A stretch of 64,000 nucleotides of DNA from Halichondria panicea (lineage: Eukaryota; Porifera; Demospongiae; Suberitida; Halichondriidae). Of the stretch, positions 43,193 to 60,638 are shown piece after piece. A program made the translations under genes and the position numbers. The stretch lies in contig NC_087386.1 of NCBI RefSeq assembly GCF_963675165.1, positions 6,139,566-6,203,565 on the forward strand. Direction: 5' to 3'. Positions within the stretch are counted from its first letter, which is position 1. Each line of letters begins with the position of its first letter. The notes beneath the pieces were generated by a model, which did not search any database, was not told the DNA's origin, and saw nothing but the letters and a program-made list of their open reading frames with translations.

Positions 43193-44593
43193 TTAAATGC
43201 GTGGTTGATAAAAGTTTAAGTGTCCTTCTTTATCGCCTACAGTTAGGATCATGTCCGTAGCAGACAGTTTAGCGCATGACACTTGTCCGTCCACTTTGAT
43301 AGTAGCCACTTCAGTCAGGCTCTTATGTAGCGTGGTGGCAGATCCAGACCCCATTAACATACTAGTGAAAGGCTCAGATCTTTTCTTGACACAAGTGAAG
43401 GGATCTTTCAGCTCATCACAAAACGCCAAAAGGCTCACATGTGATTTCCCGGGAGAGGAAAACAATCTTCCACAACTACTAAAAGAATATTTTTTGTCCA
43501 TAAATCCGGATTTTTCTTCTGGTCTTGCATACATCAAAGTTTCCTCCATAACTTCAGATCCGAAACTGTTTATGGTTAGCCATGATTTATCAAACGAGGA
43601 CTGCTGCTGCTGAAGGTTCACGCCACAAGACCATTCGGTTGATTTCAGTCCAAAAGTATGCGAAGCTCCGACTCTCATCATCAAGAAGCAGTGCTGTGGA
43701 TGGAAATGAATGCCACGCACTTTGTTGACCACCCCCTGTCCCGGTGGTGTGTACTCATCAGAGGCTAATACTCGAATCCTGTTTTTCTTCGAGAGAGAAC
43801 AGTTTGGATTAAACCAAGCCAACTGCATCACAAGTCCTTCATCCAGGCGCATAACTTTCATGGTTTTACACAGTCGCATGACGTCCAAGTTGTAGACAAC
43901 GTATATGGTCCCTTGTAAGTTGACAACGGTCAACCATTCGTTGTTGGGGCTCACACTAAAATGGCTCAGGCTTGGGCAGTTCATTAGGACGCCTCTATAC
44001 TGTTCGTTTTCGTCATTGTCCGCAATAAGAGCTTCGTTTGCAGATTGAAAGGATGGGAGGTGCCAATATCGAATATTGTTGTCTATTGAAGATGACAGTA
44101 GTATCCCTCCGCCATGTTTATTGTACATGAGTTCTCGGACACATGAACTATGACCTTGGAGAACGTTGACAGCTGCGGTTGATTTTCTAATGTCCCAAAG
44201 TGCAATTGTTGAATCTTCAGATCCGGAAACAAATTGGTTGTTTCCAACATAACATATACAGTTTACTGCCCCGTTGTGAGCTTGGTTTATTGAGCGTATT
44301 TCTTTGCCAGTGTTTGGGTTGAAGATGTGCACATTTCGATTGTTCGAGCCAGCGAATAAAAACTTGCCGTCAGTAGAATATGAGAGACACAGAATCGAAC
44401 AGTTTTCTTCACGTTCACGTCTAGGACTGGCAATATCTACAACACTCATCCAACTTTGCCATAAAGATAATTTACTGTAGAGCATCTTTGAAAGGGTGAG
44501 GTCTAAAGTGGTAGAATACTTGTTGTCCGATCCATGGCCGATCCATCTGTGAGGAGTATCCCTACACACATTGTAGAGAGAATTGTACGCCAT
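43193..44593 (-). CDS. DCAF10: DCAF10-like WD40 CUL4 substrate receptor
   Basis: A single-exon 466-residue WD40 protein. The first blades contain INQAHNGAVNCICYVGNNQF and SEDSTIALWDIRK. The WDIR within it is a DWD box, the contact to DDB1 in CUL4 E3 ligases. The order of landmarks (AHxxxVNxI, TIALWDxRK, GHSSCVRELMY, then GRLFSSP and a final FYQPRI) follows DCAF10/WDR32, in which the family also ends with YQP plus two residues. A middle insert without clear repeats (about residues 200-330) also fits DCAF10. The absence of introns, in a window of intron-rich genes, suggests an old retrocopy or intron loss. The gene is head-to-head with ATG16L1, 96 bases apart. Confidence 0.8.
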   Translation of the reverse strand: MAYNSLYNVCRDTPHRWIGHGSDNKYSTTLDLTLSKMLYSKLSLWQSWMSVVDIASPRREREENCSILCLSYSTDGKFLFAGSNNRNVHIFNPNTGKEIRSINQAHNGAVNCICYVGNNQFVSGSEDSTIALWDIRKSTAAVNVLQGHSSCVRELMYNKHGGGILLSSSIDNNIRYWHLPSFQSANEALIADNDENEQYRGVLMNCPSLSHFSVSPNNEWLTVVNLQGTIYVVYNLDVMRLCKTMKVMRLDEGLVMQLAWFNPNCSLSKKNRIRVLASDEYTPPGQGVVNKVRGIHFHPQHCFLMMRVGASHTFGLKSTEWSCGVNLQQQQSSFDKSWLTINSFGSEVMEETLMYARPEEKSGFMDKKYSFSSCGRLFSSPGKSHVSLLAFCDELKDPFTCVKKRSEPFTSMLMGSGSATTLHKSLTEVATIKVDGQVSCAKLSATDMILTVGDKEGHLNFYQPRI

Positions 44594-44689
44594 TGTAGCT
44601 GGAACAAAGCGTACATTTATAGACTTAGCAAATTTATAGTAGCTAGCTAGTAGCTAGCTAGTAGCTTAGCTAGCCGGCCAGACGATCAG
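44594..44689. promoter_or_regulatory. 96 bp bidirectional promoter, DCAF10 / ATG16L1
   Basis: Two start codons face away from each other across 96 bases, rich in repeated TAGCTAGC words (44638-44675). Confidence 0.45.
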
Positions 44690-50054
<5,365 letters not shown>

Positions 50055-50271
50055 CTTGAACCCCGCTTAGTTAGAATGTTTGGACAGAATGGTTGTGTTT
50101 TGTGTGTGTATAAATGCGGAGTTTATTTTTGAGTTTGTAAAATTATAAACATTTTGATGGGTAAAAAAAAATCTTTGCAAATTGGATTTTGCTTGCGAGC
50201 AATAATATATGCAGATACAGGGGAAAGTGTATAATATATACACACAATATAATTATCAATATCTATAATCA

Positions 50272-53200
50272 TCAGTTTATTCTGGTTTCTGGTGCAGTGT
50301 ATGAGGTAGCTGCCACTCCAGACTCGTTGTACACCATCCCGTTCTCAGGGGTCACAAAGGTCACACCCACCACCCCCGGCATAGCCTCAAGAGTATCATC
50401 CAGTTTAGCAGTACTCTGCCTCTTTTTAATACTGGTTCTCCATCGCCTTGTTTTCTCAAAACTGTCTCTCAATCGAGAATTACGAGCGGACGAATTCATC
50501 GATATGGTTTGGCTGCTATAGAAACTGTCTAGCAACGGTTCTCTATACGTTGTAGCGTCTATTGTGTTCTGTTTAGGCATGAGAGTGGAGAGATTTGATT
50601 GGCTGGATTCCTCCAATTCTTGTTCATCTCTCAGTGACCTTTTGGGCATACGCAGTTCTTGTATGAAGTTCTTAAGACTTAAAAATATCGAAATAAACCA
50701 TTCCTCAATTGAGAGGTCGAAAAATTGCAGCACAACCTCCAAAACGATCAGAATTAGACCGATAAAAACAGTATTGACAACAGCTGTCATAGAAATGGCT
50801 CGGCTAATATCGACGAGCAAGTAGAGAGCTGGTTGCGAAATTAAACCGACAAACAATAGAACCCACCCGATAATAAATCCGAAATAATTATCGAGAGCTT
50901 TCTTGTACGGCCACGTTAGAACGTAGAACACTTGAATCAAACCCAGAGACAAGAATAGTCCGAAATGCCTCCAGGTGTAATCTTGAATAAAGACTCCAAC
51001 TAGTACTAGTAGCAGCCTCCTAGCGATGCTGACCACCACCCACCATCGACGTGTGTCTTTATACGAGGCACAGTAGATGTCCGTCAATGGCTTGAGCCTC
51101 GAGTGCCACATACCGAGGTACACGTACAACGGTAGAGGAAGAACGAATAGACCTACTAAAACAGATGCTAAAATTCCAACGGGAAGATGTGAGCCGGAGA
51201 AGCATTTAACCGAAGCGTCATGTGATAGTAGGTATTCAGAAGCACTACCCTCTGCTGAGCTGATGAAGCGGCAATTGAGTAACTCGAAGGAAGTCGTACC
51301 GATATTAAAATAAGAGATCAAGAATAGCAACCACAGACCTTGAAGAAACGAATGCTTGCCAAAAAATCGAGACAATCTTGTGTACTTGGTGAGTATGAGA
51401 ATAATGCAGAGTAAGAGGAGGATATAGACTGGGGTCACGTATTGGAGGAGGAGGCGGCCGAATGCTGTGAGATCAGAGGATATGCACTGGTTGAATGTGA
51501 AGTCTGGGTTGAAGAAGGGCAACCAGTAGGTGTAGATTGAGTAGTCCGTGCGCCCAGAGAGGAGGATCAGTACAGACTGCAGGGGAAGAGAGGAGTAATT
51601 ATATTACAGACAGAAGCATCCATAGTCAGGCCAGTATACATGTACAAACAAATACCATGCATGCATGGTGGATGCATGGTATGTCAATACATCGCTATAC
51701 GAACCTCAGTCCCCTTTTAGTACAGCATTATTGAAGCGAACAAATTACACACAATGTACAAAATATGCTACTCTAAAATGAATGTCTGCCGAGATGTTTG
51801 CCCATGCACCTGTATAAAGAAGAGTGTTGAGTCTATGGTTGGAGAGAGTCCCAGCTTGAAGCCAATGGCCAGTAGTACCAGCACCAGGCCTCCTATGAGA
51901 GTAGTGAACAGAGCTATCACTCCCTGCCACACCTTGTCACGGCAGTCGTAGCATGTCTGCATCAGAGGGGGAGAGGATGCATGGGGCAGATAAAAATTAG
52001 TCCATACGTATTCTACATAAATTATTCAATACAGTGGAACCCATTTTAGGCCAACTGGGATATACAGGCCATGCAAGCAACCAGGCCCAAAATTAACGGT
52101 TTGTGTACAAATTTCACAGGTTCCTAAAAATTAAGGAGTTTAACTATTCCACTTGGTACTGCATATAGCTATATCATCTACAGACAATGTGTGCATTGCA
52201 ATTAACTCACTGTAGTATAAATGGTGACGGCAAACCCTGGCTTGCACTGACCACAGAGCACCCCCTCTCGGTTATCAATGCACGGGTAGTCCACATCTGA
52301 CAGGAACCACACAGAATCGGCATCGCCACGGCAATAACCACGAGTGCATATATCCACAGTAAATTCTCCTGTAGATGGTCGGTACTCCACTAGTTCTGAC
52401 ACATTTCTCGTATTAAAACAAATGACAGGAGCATCCCCTCCTGGAGTAGCCCCATTCTGGTAGGGGACCACGTCCACCGGGTCAAATCCAGCACTAATCC
52501 CATTGGCCGCGTCAATTTTCCGGCTTTCACGAACCCAAATTGTGTAATTGCTATCGTCGATGGGTGTGGGGTCAATTGGAGGTTCTGGACACGGCTCAAT
52601 AAGTGATGGGGAGGGGTCTGTTTCCATGGGAATGTAGCCAGCCCAATAGAGACTGCTGAGCTCGACAGTGTAGCCTTGTATGCAGGTGGTATCGTCAAGG
52701 AAGTTACTTCTGTAGCGTTGCTCTACGATATCGTTGAGGGTGAAGCATTGACAAGCAAGTGGTTGGTCGAATGGTATCCTCTGTGTCACGCTGAAGTTGG
52801 TCAGTATCAACTCGTTCACCTAAAAGAGAGATTATTATTGAGAAGACCTATACTCTAGTGTACACACATTTTTCGCTATATAATTATGTACCTAACAGTT
52901 GAAGTACATCATACTGGCATTAGTAACTCCGTACGTCTTTATCAGACTCGCAATAAAAACCATAGCTCCAATAATATTGAGAACCCACCTCCTCTAGAGT
53001 GAGGGCTCCGGGAGGTGTGAAGTAGCCGAGGGGACATTGGGAGAGCTGGAAGGGGATGACTAGCTGCACTGTCCCCCCTAACACCTGCGAGTCTGCCATC
53101 ACTCGTAGCTTGCCAGCTGTCCCCGGCAGACCCACGATCGCCAGACCGGAGAGGGCGCGGTTAGGAGTGAAGTACACTCTGCACAAGAAGAAGATATGCA

Positions 53201-56200
53201 GTATATTAATTCATAGTAATATTATTTTTTAGCTGAGAGAAATGAATTCAATTTTATGAGCTGAGTCAGTGTGTGTGTGTGTACTAAAACACCAATAGCA
53301 ACAAATGTACATATATAGCTGGCTATCTTTGTGGGCCAACAATTTGCAATTGTTGAAGAAAATTAAATTTCTGTTAGGAGGTTACTATTGTAATGCAAAT
53401 GTGTATGAAGGATGCAATCTACAAACTGAGGGAAATAATCGCTATACCTGTCGTTGTAGGCGTATTGTATCCCATTCAGCTGCAGTAGTACGCCAGGAGA
53501 CGAGTCCACTTCGTGAAGCACATCCAGGAAGATGGTTGATGACACATAATTCAACAGCTGATCTGCCAGCTGTATCGTCATGTCAAATTCCTCCCCTGGG
53601 GCTGGACTCAGAACTAGATTACTCGGGTTGGTCTCCTCGCATTTAGAACGGGAAAAACCCGGTTCCAATGTCCATGTTGCTTCGACGCTCGCCCACGGTG
53701 TGTATAGTTTGTTGAGTGGTGGGCGGAGTCCAGTGCCGGGGGTATATATGGACCCAAGGTCGTATGAGAACAGAGATTTAAGGCCACATTGGAGATCAGG
53801 CTGATAGAAAAAGCTGAACGAAAGGGTACAATGAATTTTAAAATTGTTGCATATTATGATGATTATGACTATTTGTCGGCATTGATATTATATTTGTGAT
53901 TGCCTAGCTAGCTATACAGCAATAATAATGGAAGGGATAGAGTGAGTAAGAAAGGAGAAACTGTACTGGAAAATTTGGCGGGTACGTATCATCTTTGGTG
54001 AATGGGCCGTTTGAACCAACTTGGCGTTTTTTTATTTGGCGTCTCAGGCACGGCTACTACAGCAATGACGTTGTGTCCACTAATTAATTTGGTGATCTTC
54101 AGTAAAATTCACCAAATTTTCAGTTATTCGGTAAACAAAGGGCACATGGATAGTTAACATCATAGCAATAATAGAATCAACTCACGTTTCATTGAGTAGG
54201 CTATGCGAGCAGTTGGGGAGGAGGTAGGTTGTGTTGGCAACTGTCTTGTAGCACTTAGTGGAGGCTCCGTAAAAGAACAGGTTGCTAGGGCCGGTTGAGG
54301 TGTTGTCAAGGATACTCTGATCTTCGTAACCAACTGTTCCGTCTGAGTTAACGAGGAGGTAGTTGGCCGTGATCGTGGGTACAAAGTTCGCGAGGACGCA
54401 CCCCCTGAGGGAATATGAGTGGATGGACTGACCCTGGCTGACCGCTCTGTTGCCAACAAATGTGAATCGTCGAGGTACCTACGTTAAGAAGTAGTACAGA
54501 ATATATATAGCTGCTAAGCAACTGCATGTTGCCATGGTATCAGTGTATACCTGATCTGGAGTTGATTGGATAGGCTCATTCCCAAACATTATGAAACAAG
54601 CTCCAAACAGTCCCTGAGCGAGAGTGTGGTTGTACTCCACCGCCAGTCTAGCAGTGCTGGCTCTATCGGCGTAGATAGCTCCTCCAGCAAACACAGCTTT
54701 GTTGTGAGCAAACACTCCGCTGGTCATTCTTGAGAAGTCAACCTAAAGGAGGATCGGAGGGGGAAATTAACAGTATAATACGTTGATTTAATCCAAATCC
54801 TAACTCAAGTTCTGAGCAGTAAAAGTTACCTCCTGAAAACAGGCTAATTTCGGAGAAAACACATTAAAATAAATTTGCTAACATGTTCAAGCTTGTATAT
54901 TCATGCCTCGGGGAAATTGCACATGTGATGCAACATTCTCCAATCTAACACAATGAATATTGCTACTAGGCAGCTGAGGCAACAAATGAGGTAGTGAATA
55001 TTGTTAGTATCGCAGAAGGTCACACACTTTAGCATCACATGAGGCTCTAGATCTAGACATAACCAATCATTATTACTACTGCAAGTGTATACATTACATT
55101 CCCCATACCCACTTACACCCATACCCTCACCACATACCCCAGGTCTCCACTCATACCCTCACCACATACCCCAGGTCTCCACTCACCCTACTCCCTTGCA
55201 GTATACTGAGAGCTCCTCCAGTGTCAGCTTTGTTACCAGTGAAGTTAAAACGCCCACTGAAATAGCCCAAAGACAATCTCAGAGTCACTGCACTACCAGT
55301 GTTGTTCAAGAACTTACTGCAAAGACGAAAGTGTACGTATAAATGAATAGCAATTAGCGATAAAAATTGTGTAATGCTACTGATAAAGTTATCACATGCA
55401 GTCTTTATTAGGAGTACCTATTCTGTCAGCTGACAATGGTGTATGCAAACAATGACTATTAATGAGGTGGAAAACTTACAAGATAATAATTTAATTGATA
55501 CGTACACTGTGCCAAAGTGTAAAGCTACAAAGTAAACGACATGCTTATTTTGCATGCAGAACGTACCTCTCTCCATCCACATACAGTTCCATTCTGAGCA
55601 GATTGAGCACTCCCTCTTTAAGGTCCGCCCTGTTTTCCGTGAAGGAACAGTCGCTGATATTAGCAGTGATGAGCGGGGGAGAGACAGGATCAAACAATCC
55701 ACGCTGCGAGAACCAGACCGGGTTATTCAACAAAAACAGAGCAGCTCCGACTATTGCAGTGTTACGTCTAAACACACTCCGATTTATTTGTAAGAAATTA
55801 CTCGCATCACTGCCCAGGAATACGACAAACAAACCACCACCTTCGAATGCAGCTTCATTGTCCTCAAAGATGCAATCATCGATGGAAAGACGACCAAACT
55901 GGGGACCGGAGAAAAAATATGAAGCCACGCCCCCTCCATATCGGACACGGTTGCGGCTGAACTTTGACCGTGTTATCGAGACTGTATTTGTATCGGAGCC
56001 GGTGTCAAAATCAATCAGGACAGCGCTTCCAGCCATACTGATGGTGTTGGTGACTGTGATATTATCAATGGATACTCTGTTATTAGCAGAGTCTTGCAGG
56101 AACCGAACACGCAGGGCAGTACCTGTTGAGCGAGTTGACGCATAATTATCGTCTGATCCACTTCCGGACGTGAGTGAGGTGAAGTCAGAGTCTGTTATTG

Positions 56201-56888
56201 ACAGCTGCAACGGTTGGGGCTCTCCAATACATTGTGGATTGAATTCACGACCGTGGACAACACTCAAACCAATTACAACGTTATCTGATCGAGATGCAAG
56301 TTCTGGATCGCCTACGAATGTTGACCGTGTGACAGAAATGTCCCCTGAACATTGAATCATTTCGACGCCACGTGTGTTGGCCGTTTCCACAGAGAAAGCG
56401 CAATCAGTGACTGTTATACCTCTTGAGTTGCAAAAATGGAGTGTGGATCGGCCAATAAAGGCTGCCCCAAAAACAATATTGGAAATTGTTATACCAGTGC
56501 AACTCGTGAAACTAAAGAGACCACTTATTCCTCCAATCCTAGTTGTCACGAAGACACTCCCCTTCGGGCCGAGACCGATAGCACTCAGATTATCCCAATT
56601 AGTCAGGCATACTGGATCCATGTTGTGCGTGCCCTCGAGAAAATATAACGTAGTCGATGATCTACCATCTTCGTCTCCATTGGATATTCTGCATGAGCTT
56701 GTACCATTTTCAAAAAGCTGGCTATCTTGGAGAATCACTGTGAGGCTGATGCAAGGTGTTGCAATGGACCTTCCACAGGTAGAGATATCAGCAGAGCCAT
56801 TGCGGCTGCCAATGTACCAGACAACATCTTGAGCTGCAGATAGTTGATACCCGGCTATCAGCAGTAATGCATGTAGCACTAGTCGCAT
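50272..56888 (-). CDS. Beta-helix ectodomain, CGQC, multi-pass membrane protein
   Basis: Nine exons (56888-55567, 55316-55187, 54742-54551, 54478-54186, 53813-53448, 53178-52989, 52819-52211, 51956-51810, 51576-50272) join in frame to 1517 residues. Signal peptide MRLVLHALLLIAGYQLSAAQ. Exon 1 encodes many short repeats of right-handed beta-helix type (ITISNIVF, SITRSKFSRN, SIDDCIFEDNEA, NISDCSFTENRA), so the ectodomain is pectin-lyase-like. Exons 2-6 carry on the ectodomain with many NxT/S sites. Exon 7 ends with the motif NREGVLCGQCKPGFAV followed by CYDC, which introduces the membrane part. Exons 8-9 contain about eight hydrophobic segments and a cytoplasmic tail of ~110 residues rich in Ser, Arg and Lys. 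I recall this architecture as a large uncharacterised family in sponges and cnidarians. The function is unknown. Adhesion or surface sensing is a guess. Intron 2 starts with a minisatellite. Confidence 0.8.
53969..54121. repeat. Short repeat with AAATTTGGCG ends, copy 1
   Basis: Shares the inner block CTACTACAGCAATGACGTTG and similar ends with 61754-61914. It lies in intron 4 of the beta-helix gene. Confidence 0.65.
55121..55186 (-). repeat. 32 bp minisatellite at a splice donor
   Basis: On the gene strand, the unit GAGTGGAGACCTGGGGTATG plus TGGTGAGGGTAT occurs twice in a row. The first copy starts with the donor GTGAGT that follows exon 2. Confidence 0.75.
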
Positions 56889-57047
56889 CTTGTTGTACTT
56901 AGCTTGTTGTACTTTCTTGTACTTCGCTTGTATTTAGCTTGTACTTGCTAAGCTATTGTTGTTACAAGGTCAAAAATATTACCACAGGAACTCATTTGGA
57001 TAACCAACATCCGCATCCGGCCCATGCTGACGTGACTGGATGCAAGC
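56889..57047. promoter_or_regulatory. 159 bp bidirectional promoter, beta-helix gene / PSMD5
   Basis: Divergent start codons 159 bases apart. The left part repeats GCTTGTACTT-like words four times (56889-56950). Confidence 0.45.
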
Positions 57048-59032
57048 ATGGCTGGGCTGGAGGACATCTCAAGCTCACTTCAACAAGGAGAGAATGTCAC
57101 TGTTGCTCTGAGGGACCTCAATATTCTCCTGGAGGCCAATGATACACCACTATATATTCAAACTGTGCTTGCTAGTGTGCCTCTAACACTTGTATTTGGC
57201 TACTTGCAATCAGGACCACCTGCGCAGATCGGACTGGCGTGTAATGTGCTAGAAAAGTTGCTATCGAAAATGCCGGCGACAGAGCTGGTGAAAATCTCCA
57301 CTTACATCGAACTCGGTTTGCAATTCACGGATCCTGCGATTAAACGAGCGTGTCTTGTTGCCCTCGATGCTAACTGCAACAAAATCACCCCCACCATTAC
57401 GGCCCCTACAATGTTTCATCTCATCACTCAAATATTAGGCGATGAGAGCCTGGAATGTGCTAAACTAGCCTCCAAAATCCTCCTACAATTTCTCTCTCAT
57501 CCTGCGCAACTGCCGACCCCAGTTAAAGACGCACTCATGATCGATCTCTCTGGAATAATGCTGGTCAGCTCAACTGTTCGTTATAGAGTATACGAACTTG
57601 GTGTAATGGCTATAGTGAATGGAAACTCTGAATCTTTTGAGCTCATCTCTGCCAGTGGTTTGCTCACGGGGCTGTTGAAGGAGCTAGAGCACAACGACAT
57701 CCTCGCTCAGTTAAACTGTGTTGAATTGTTGCTGGAGTTGTTGGAATGTCCGGAGGGGGTCTCATTTCTGGAAGGACAGGGAGTCATGGAGAAGCTGCAC
57801 ACTTTGTTGATAAAGGCACAGCAGGACCCGTTTGGTGAGGCCATCTTACCAGGCGAGTGCAAAACGTATTCTATTGTTTTAGAGTACCATCTTATGTACA
57901 GTCTATATGCTATGTTTGCGCAGAAATAATTTTGGTTTTATACGTTTCCCTATGCAATCACTCACTGCATATCATGCCCTTAGGCGGAGAAATTATTTAA
58001 CGCTGGGTCCCTTCATTTTGAGAGTATACTAGAGTTGTCTGAAAGCTTAGAAGAAAAGCTCTTAGCATGGTTGCTCAAATCACAAATTTGGAACAAGCCA
58101 TAACTTCTTATTTTCGGAAAAAGACCATGGTATTTTCTCAGAAACAGAAAGGCCTAAAAATAGACTTCTGATTTTAAGACACTATCTTAACGGCTCATTG
58201 TAAGCTTTAAGAAAATCATAAATTAGTATTGATTAGACCAACGAAACAAAAGTCAAATATGTTTTCTGTACAGACAAATTAAGATACAGTGTGTATGTAT
58301 GTTATCTCTTCATTCCATCATGCAGGTCTAATCAAGTTCTTTGGTCATGTTGCCATGTCCAGTACAGATGTCCTCTCTCTGGTCCGAGGGTACCCTCACT
58401 TTCTCCCCCTTGTACTACAGGCCCTGCCCACCCCCCACGACTCCACTCTGTGGGGTATCGCTGTCGATACGTTTGCACTACTGGCGTCAAAGCCCAACAG
58501 TCGGGTAGTCCTTCTGGAGCAGTCTGCAAATACCAAAGAATGTATCAAAGCACTCGGGAGCTTCATTATAAACGGGCCGACAGAAGTACGCATTCGATCG
58601 CTTGAAGCTGTGTCTCAGATACTATCATGCCCTGAGCAAGTTGACTCTGAGGAGAGTGTTGGTTGGAAATGGTTCTCTATGTTAGGGCCGAAACTATTCT
58701 CTGCTTTAATGTCACTCGTTAAACAACCGTTCCCAGTAATTCGTCACAGTGCCCTGAAGGTCTTCCTAGCCATGGCCGATCATGAGTGGGGTCAGAAGAT
58801 AATGAATTCTAATGGCGGCTTCCTCGAGTTCTTGTTAGACAGGAGTACGGAATCAGACAAGTTAGGACGAGAGTTGAAGTACGAGATTGTGTGTGTAATG
58901 GCTGCCTCGTCGTGTGCTGAGAGTGTGTGGGGAAATGTGGATCTCTTGAAACTAAAGAAATACGAAAAAGAAGGAGCATTTTATGCACTAGCACAATCAG
59001 AGGTCATCGTAGCCACTGATGGATCAGCCTAA
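57048..59032 (+). CDS. PSMD5: PSMD5, 26S proteasome assembly chaperone
   Basis: Two exons (57048-57852, 58326-59032) give 503 residues, close to the 504 of the human protein. The protein is built of ARM/HEAT-type helical repeats. Recognisable stretches are LPGLIKFFGHVA across the splice junction, HSALKVFLAMADHEWGQK and the C-terminal LLDRSTESDKLGRELKYEI. PSMD5 (S5b) is a chaperone that binds PSMC2 during assembly of the proteasome base and is absent from the mature 26S particle. The intron donor is GC (CAG|GCGAGT). The next GT would break the frame. The ATG at 57048 was chosen because it gives family length. Head-to-head with the beta-helix gene. Confidence 0.9.
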
Positions 59033-59339
59033 TTTGAATTTAACTGACATTGTTCGTTTGTACATGCATGCTATACTTGTTAACACAATGTCTTCTATCA
59101 AGAGTAGTCTTGCTTCTATATAATTATGTATAGCCATTTTATTATGACAGCTAGTATTCGTGTGTTATCACACAGAGCAGACACTCTTTATGTGTGATTG
59201 TAATACTAAAAGTGTCATTTGATTCATTCTTGACAGTGACAATTAACTGTACTATTGATAAAGTTGTAGTTTGCAAATGGTATACAGAATGGCCGCGTGG
59301 ATTAAAGACAATAATGAATAAATTAATATATACAATTAG

Positions 59340-60487
59340 CTATGACGACGAGGCCTCCCCCTCTTCTACTTTAGTACTAACTTCTGAAAATTTCACTCTT
59401 CTGTTTCTCTCTGCCAAAACTTCCGAGTGATCTCCCCTGTAGTGTGTGTGTGTGTGGTGTGTGGGTGTTGTGTGTGTGTGAGAAGTGTACAGTTTATACA
59501 CAGTAGGTACAGAGACGCAAAATAACATAGCGTATAATCATAATTAGGCACGCAAAATTCTTAATTACAACAATAGGTTAGGTACCCTTAATATTTTAAA
59601 TTGCCTAAATCATATCACATATCACACAAAATAAACAGTAGTTAGTGAGGGCCCTAACAAACCCAGTGCTAACTTACTTTGTTCCTATGACAAGCATGAA
59701 GTTGATCATCCCTGCAGCAAACATAACGCCCAATCCAATGATAGTAGAGATGGACATGCACCACAGCATCAGAGGAATGAGCGCAAACCTGAGAGAGAGG
59801 AGACAGATACACAATACATGTAGTGCAAGATTGGTCTTCCCTACAAATATTTCGATTTCTTTCTACAAAATAATATACAGGAGCAATCATCTTTTAGATC
59901 TTTTAGGGCCAATATTTCAACAGCTTACAAAGGAGAATGCATTTTAAAAAGAAAACTACGTCTTAGAGGGAGGGGAGAGTGTATATTTGTGATGGACCCA
60001 ACTCCATTGTAGCTCACAATATGTAGAGTGCCGATCTCATCCAGTGTTTCAGATATTTGTTGATAGCCAGCAGAAATTCCAGTCTCGGTACTATGTTACC
60101 TAGGAACGTGGCTTCAAGGAAAAACACCACTACAGCGGCTACACTGTAGAGGAAGTAACAACACATTCATCTTATTATAGCTATGCTAGCATTGTTACTC
60201 ACATCATGATTAGGCCGACTGCCAAGCAACGAGTGTAGCTAGTCCCTGGGGCAATGGAGGGTCCGGGTATGAGAGCTCCAAATCCACAAAGGAGGTACAC
60301 TGAGTAGGAAATGAAGATGATATAGTCACGGTTTTGGTGTGCATGGAGCAGCAACAGTACTTGTTCGACTTAGAGAGTTAGTACATACAAACTTACACAT
60401 AGCCGCAAATATTCCACACAAGCGGGAACAGAATATGCACACTTTTCCATAGTTTTTCTCTTCATGAAGTTCACCACTTTCAGCCAT
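59340..60487 (-). CDS. CACFD1: Flower / CACFD1 four-TM protein
   Basis: Five exons (60487-60397, 60299-60203, 60143-60018, 59788-59678, 59436-59340) join to 173 residues, against 172 in human. Four hydrophobic segments are seen. The family signature is the glutamate-containing EATFLGNIVPRLEFL (EAPF in vertebrates), then KHWMRSALYILFALIP, and the turn GTKGD before a charged tail. Flower proteins sit in synaptic vesicle or plasma membranes, were proposed as Ca2+ channels coupling exo- and endocytosis, and mark cell fitness in flies. The acidic residue in the second segment is the proposed filter residue. Shares a 151 bp promoter with PRPF4. All splice phases agree, including TG|GTAAGT-type donors. 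Confidence 0.85.
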
Positions 60488-60638
60488 CTTTAGTTACTAC
60501 AGTGCTAGAGTATAAGTTTCTTGTGTATCACCTTGTTCACCAATAAAAGATTATAAAGTGCTGAACATTATCGACAATAGATCTAAGGTCAATTTCTATT
60601 TGATGCCCACCGCGCTCTTTTCCAGTTAGAGTGCAGCA
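60488..60638. promoter_or_regulatory. 151 bp bidirectional promoter, Flower / PRPF4
   Basis: Divergent start codons 151 bases apart, no TATA box seen at the expected distance. Confidence 0.45.
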
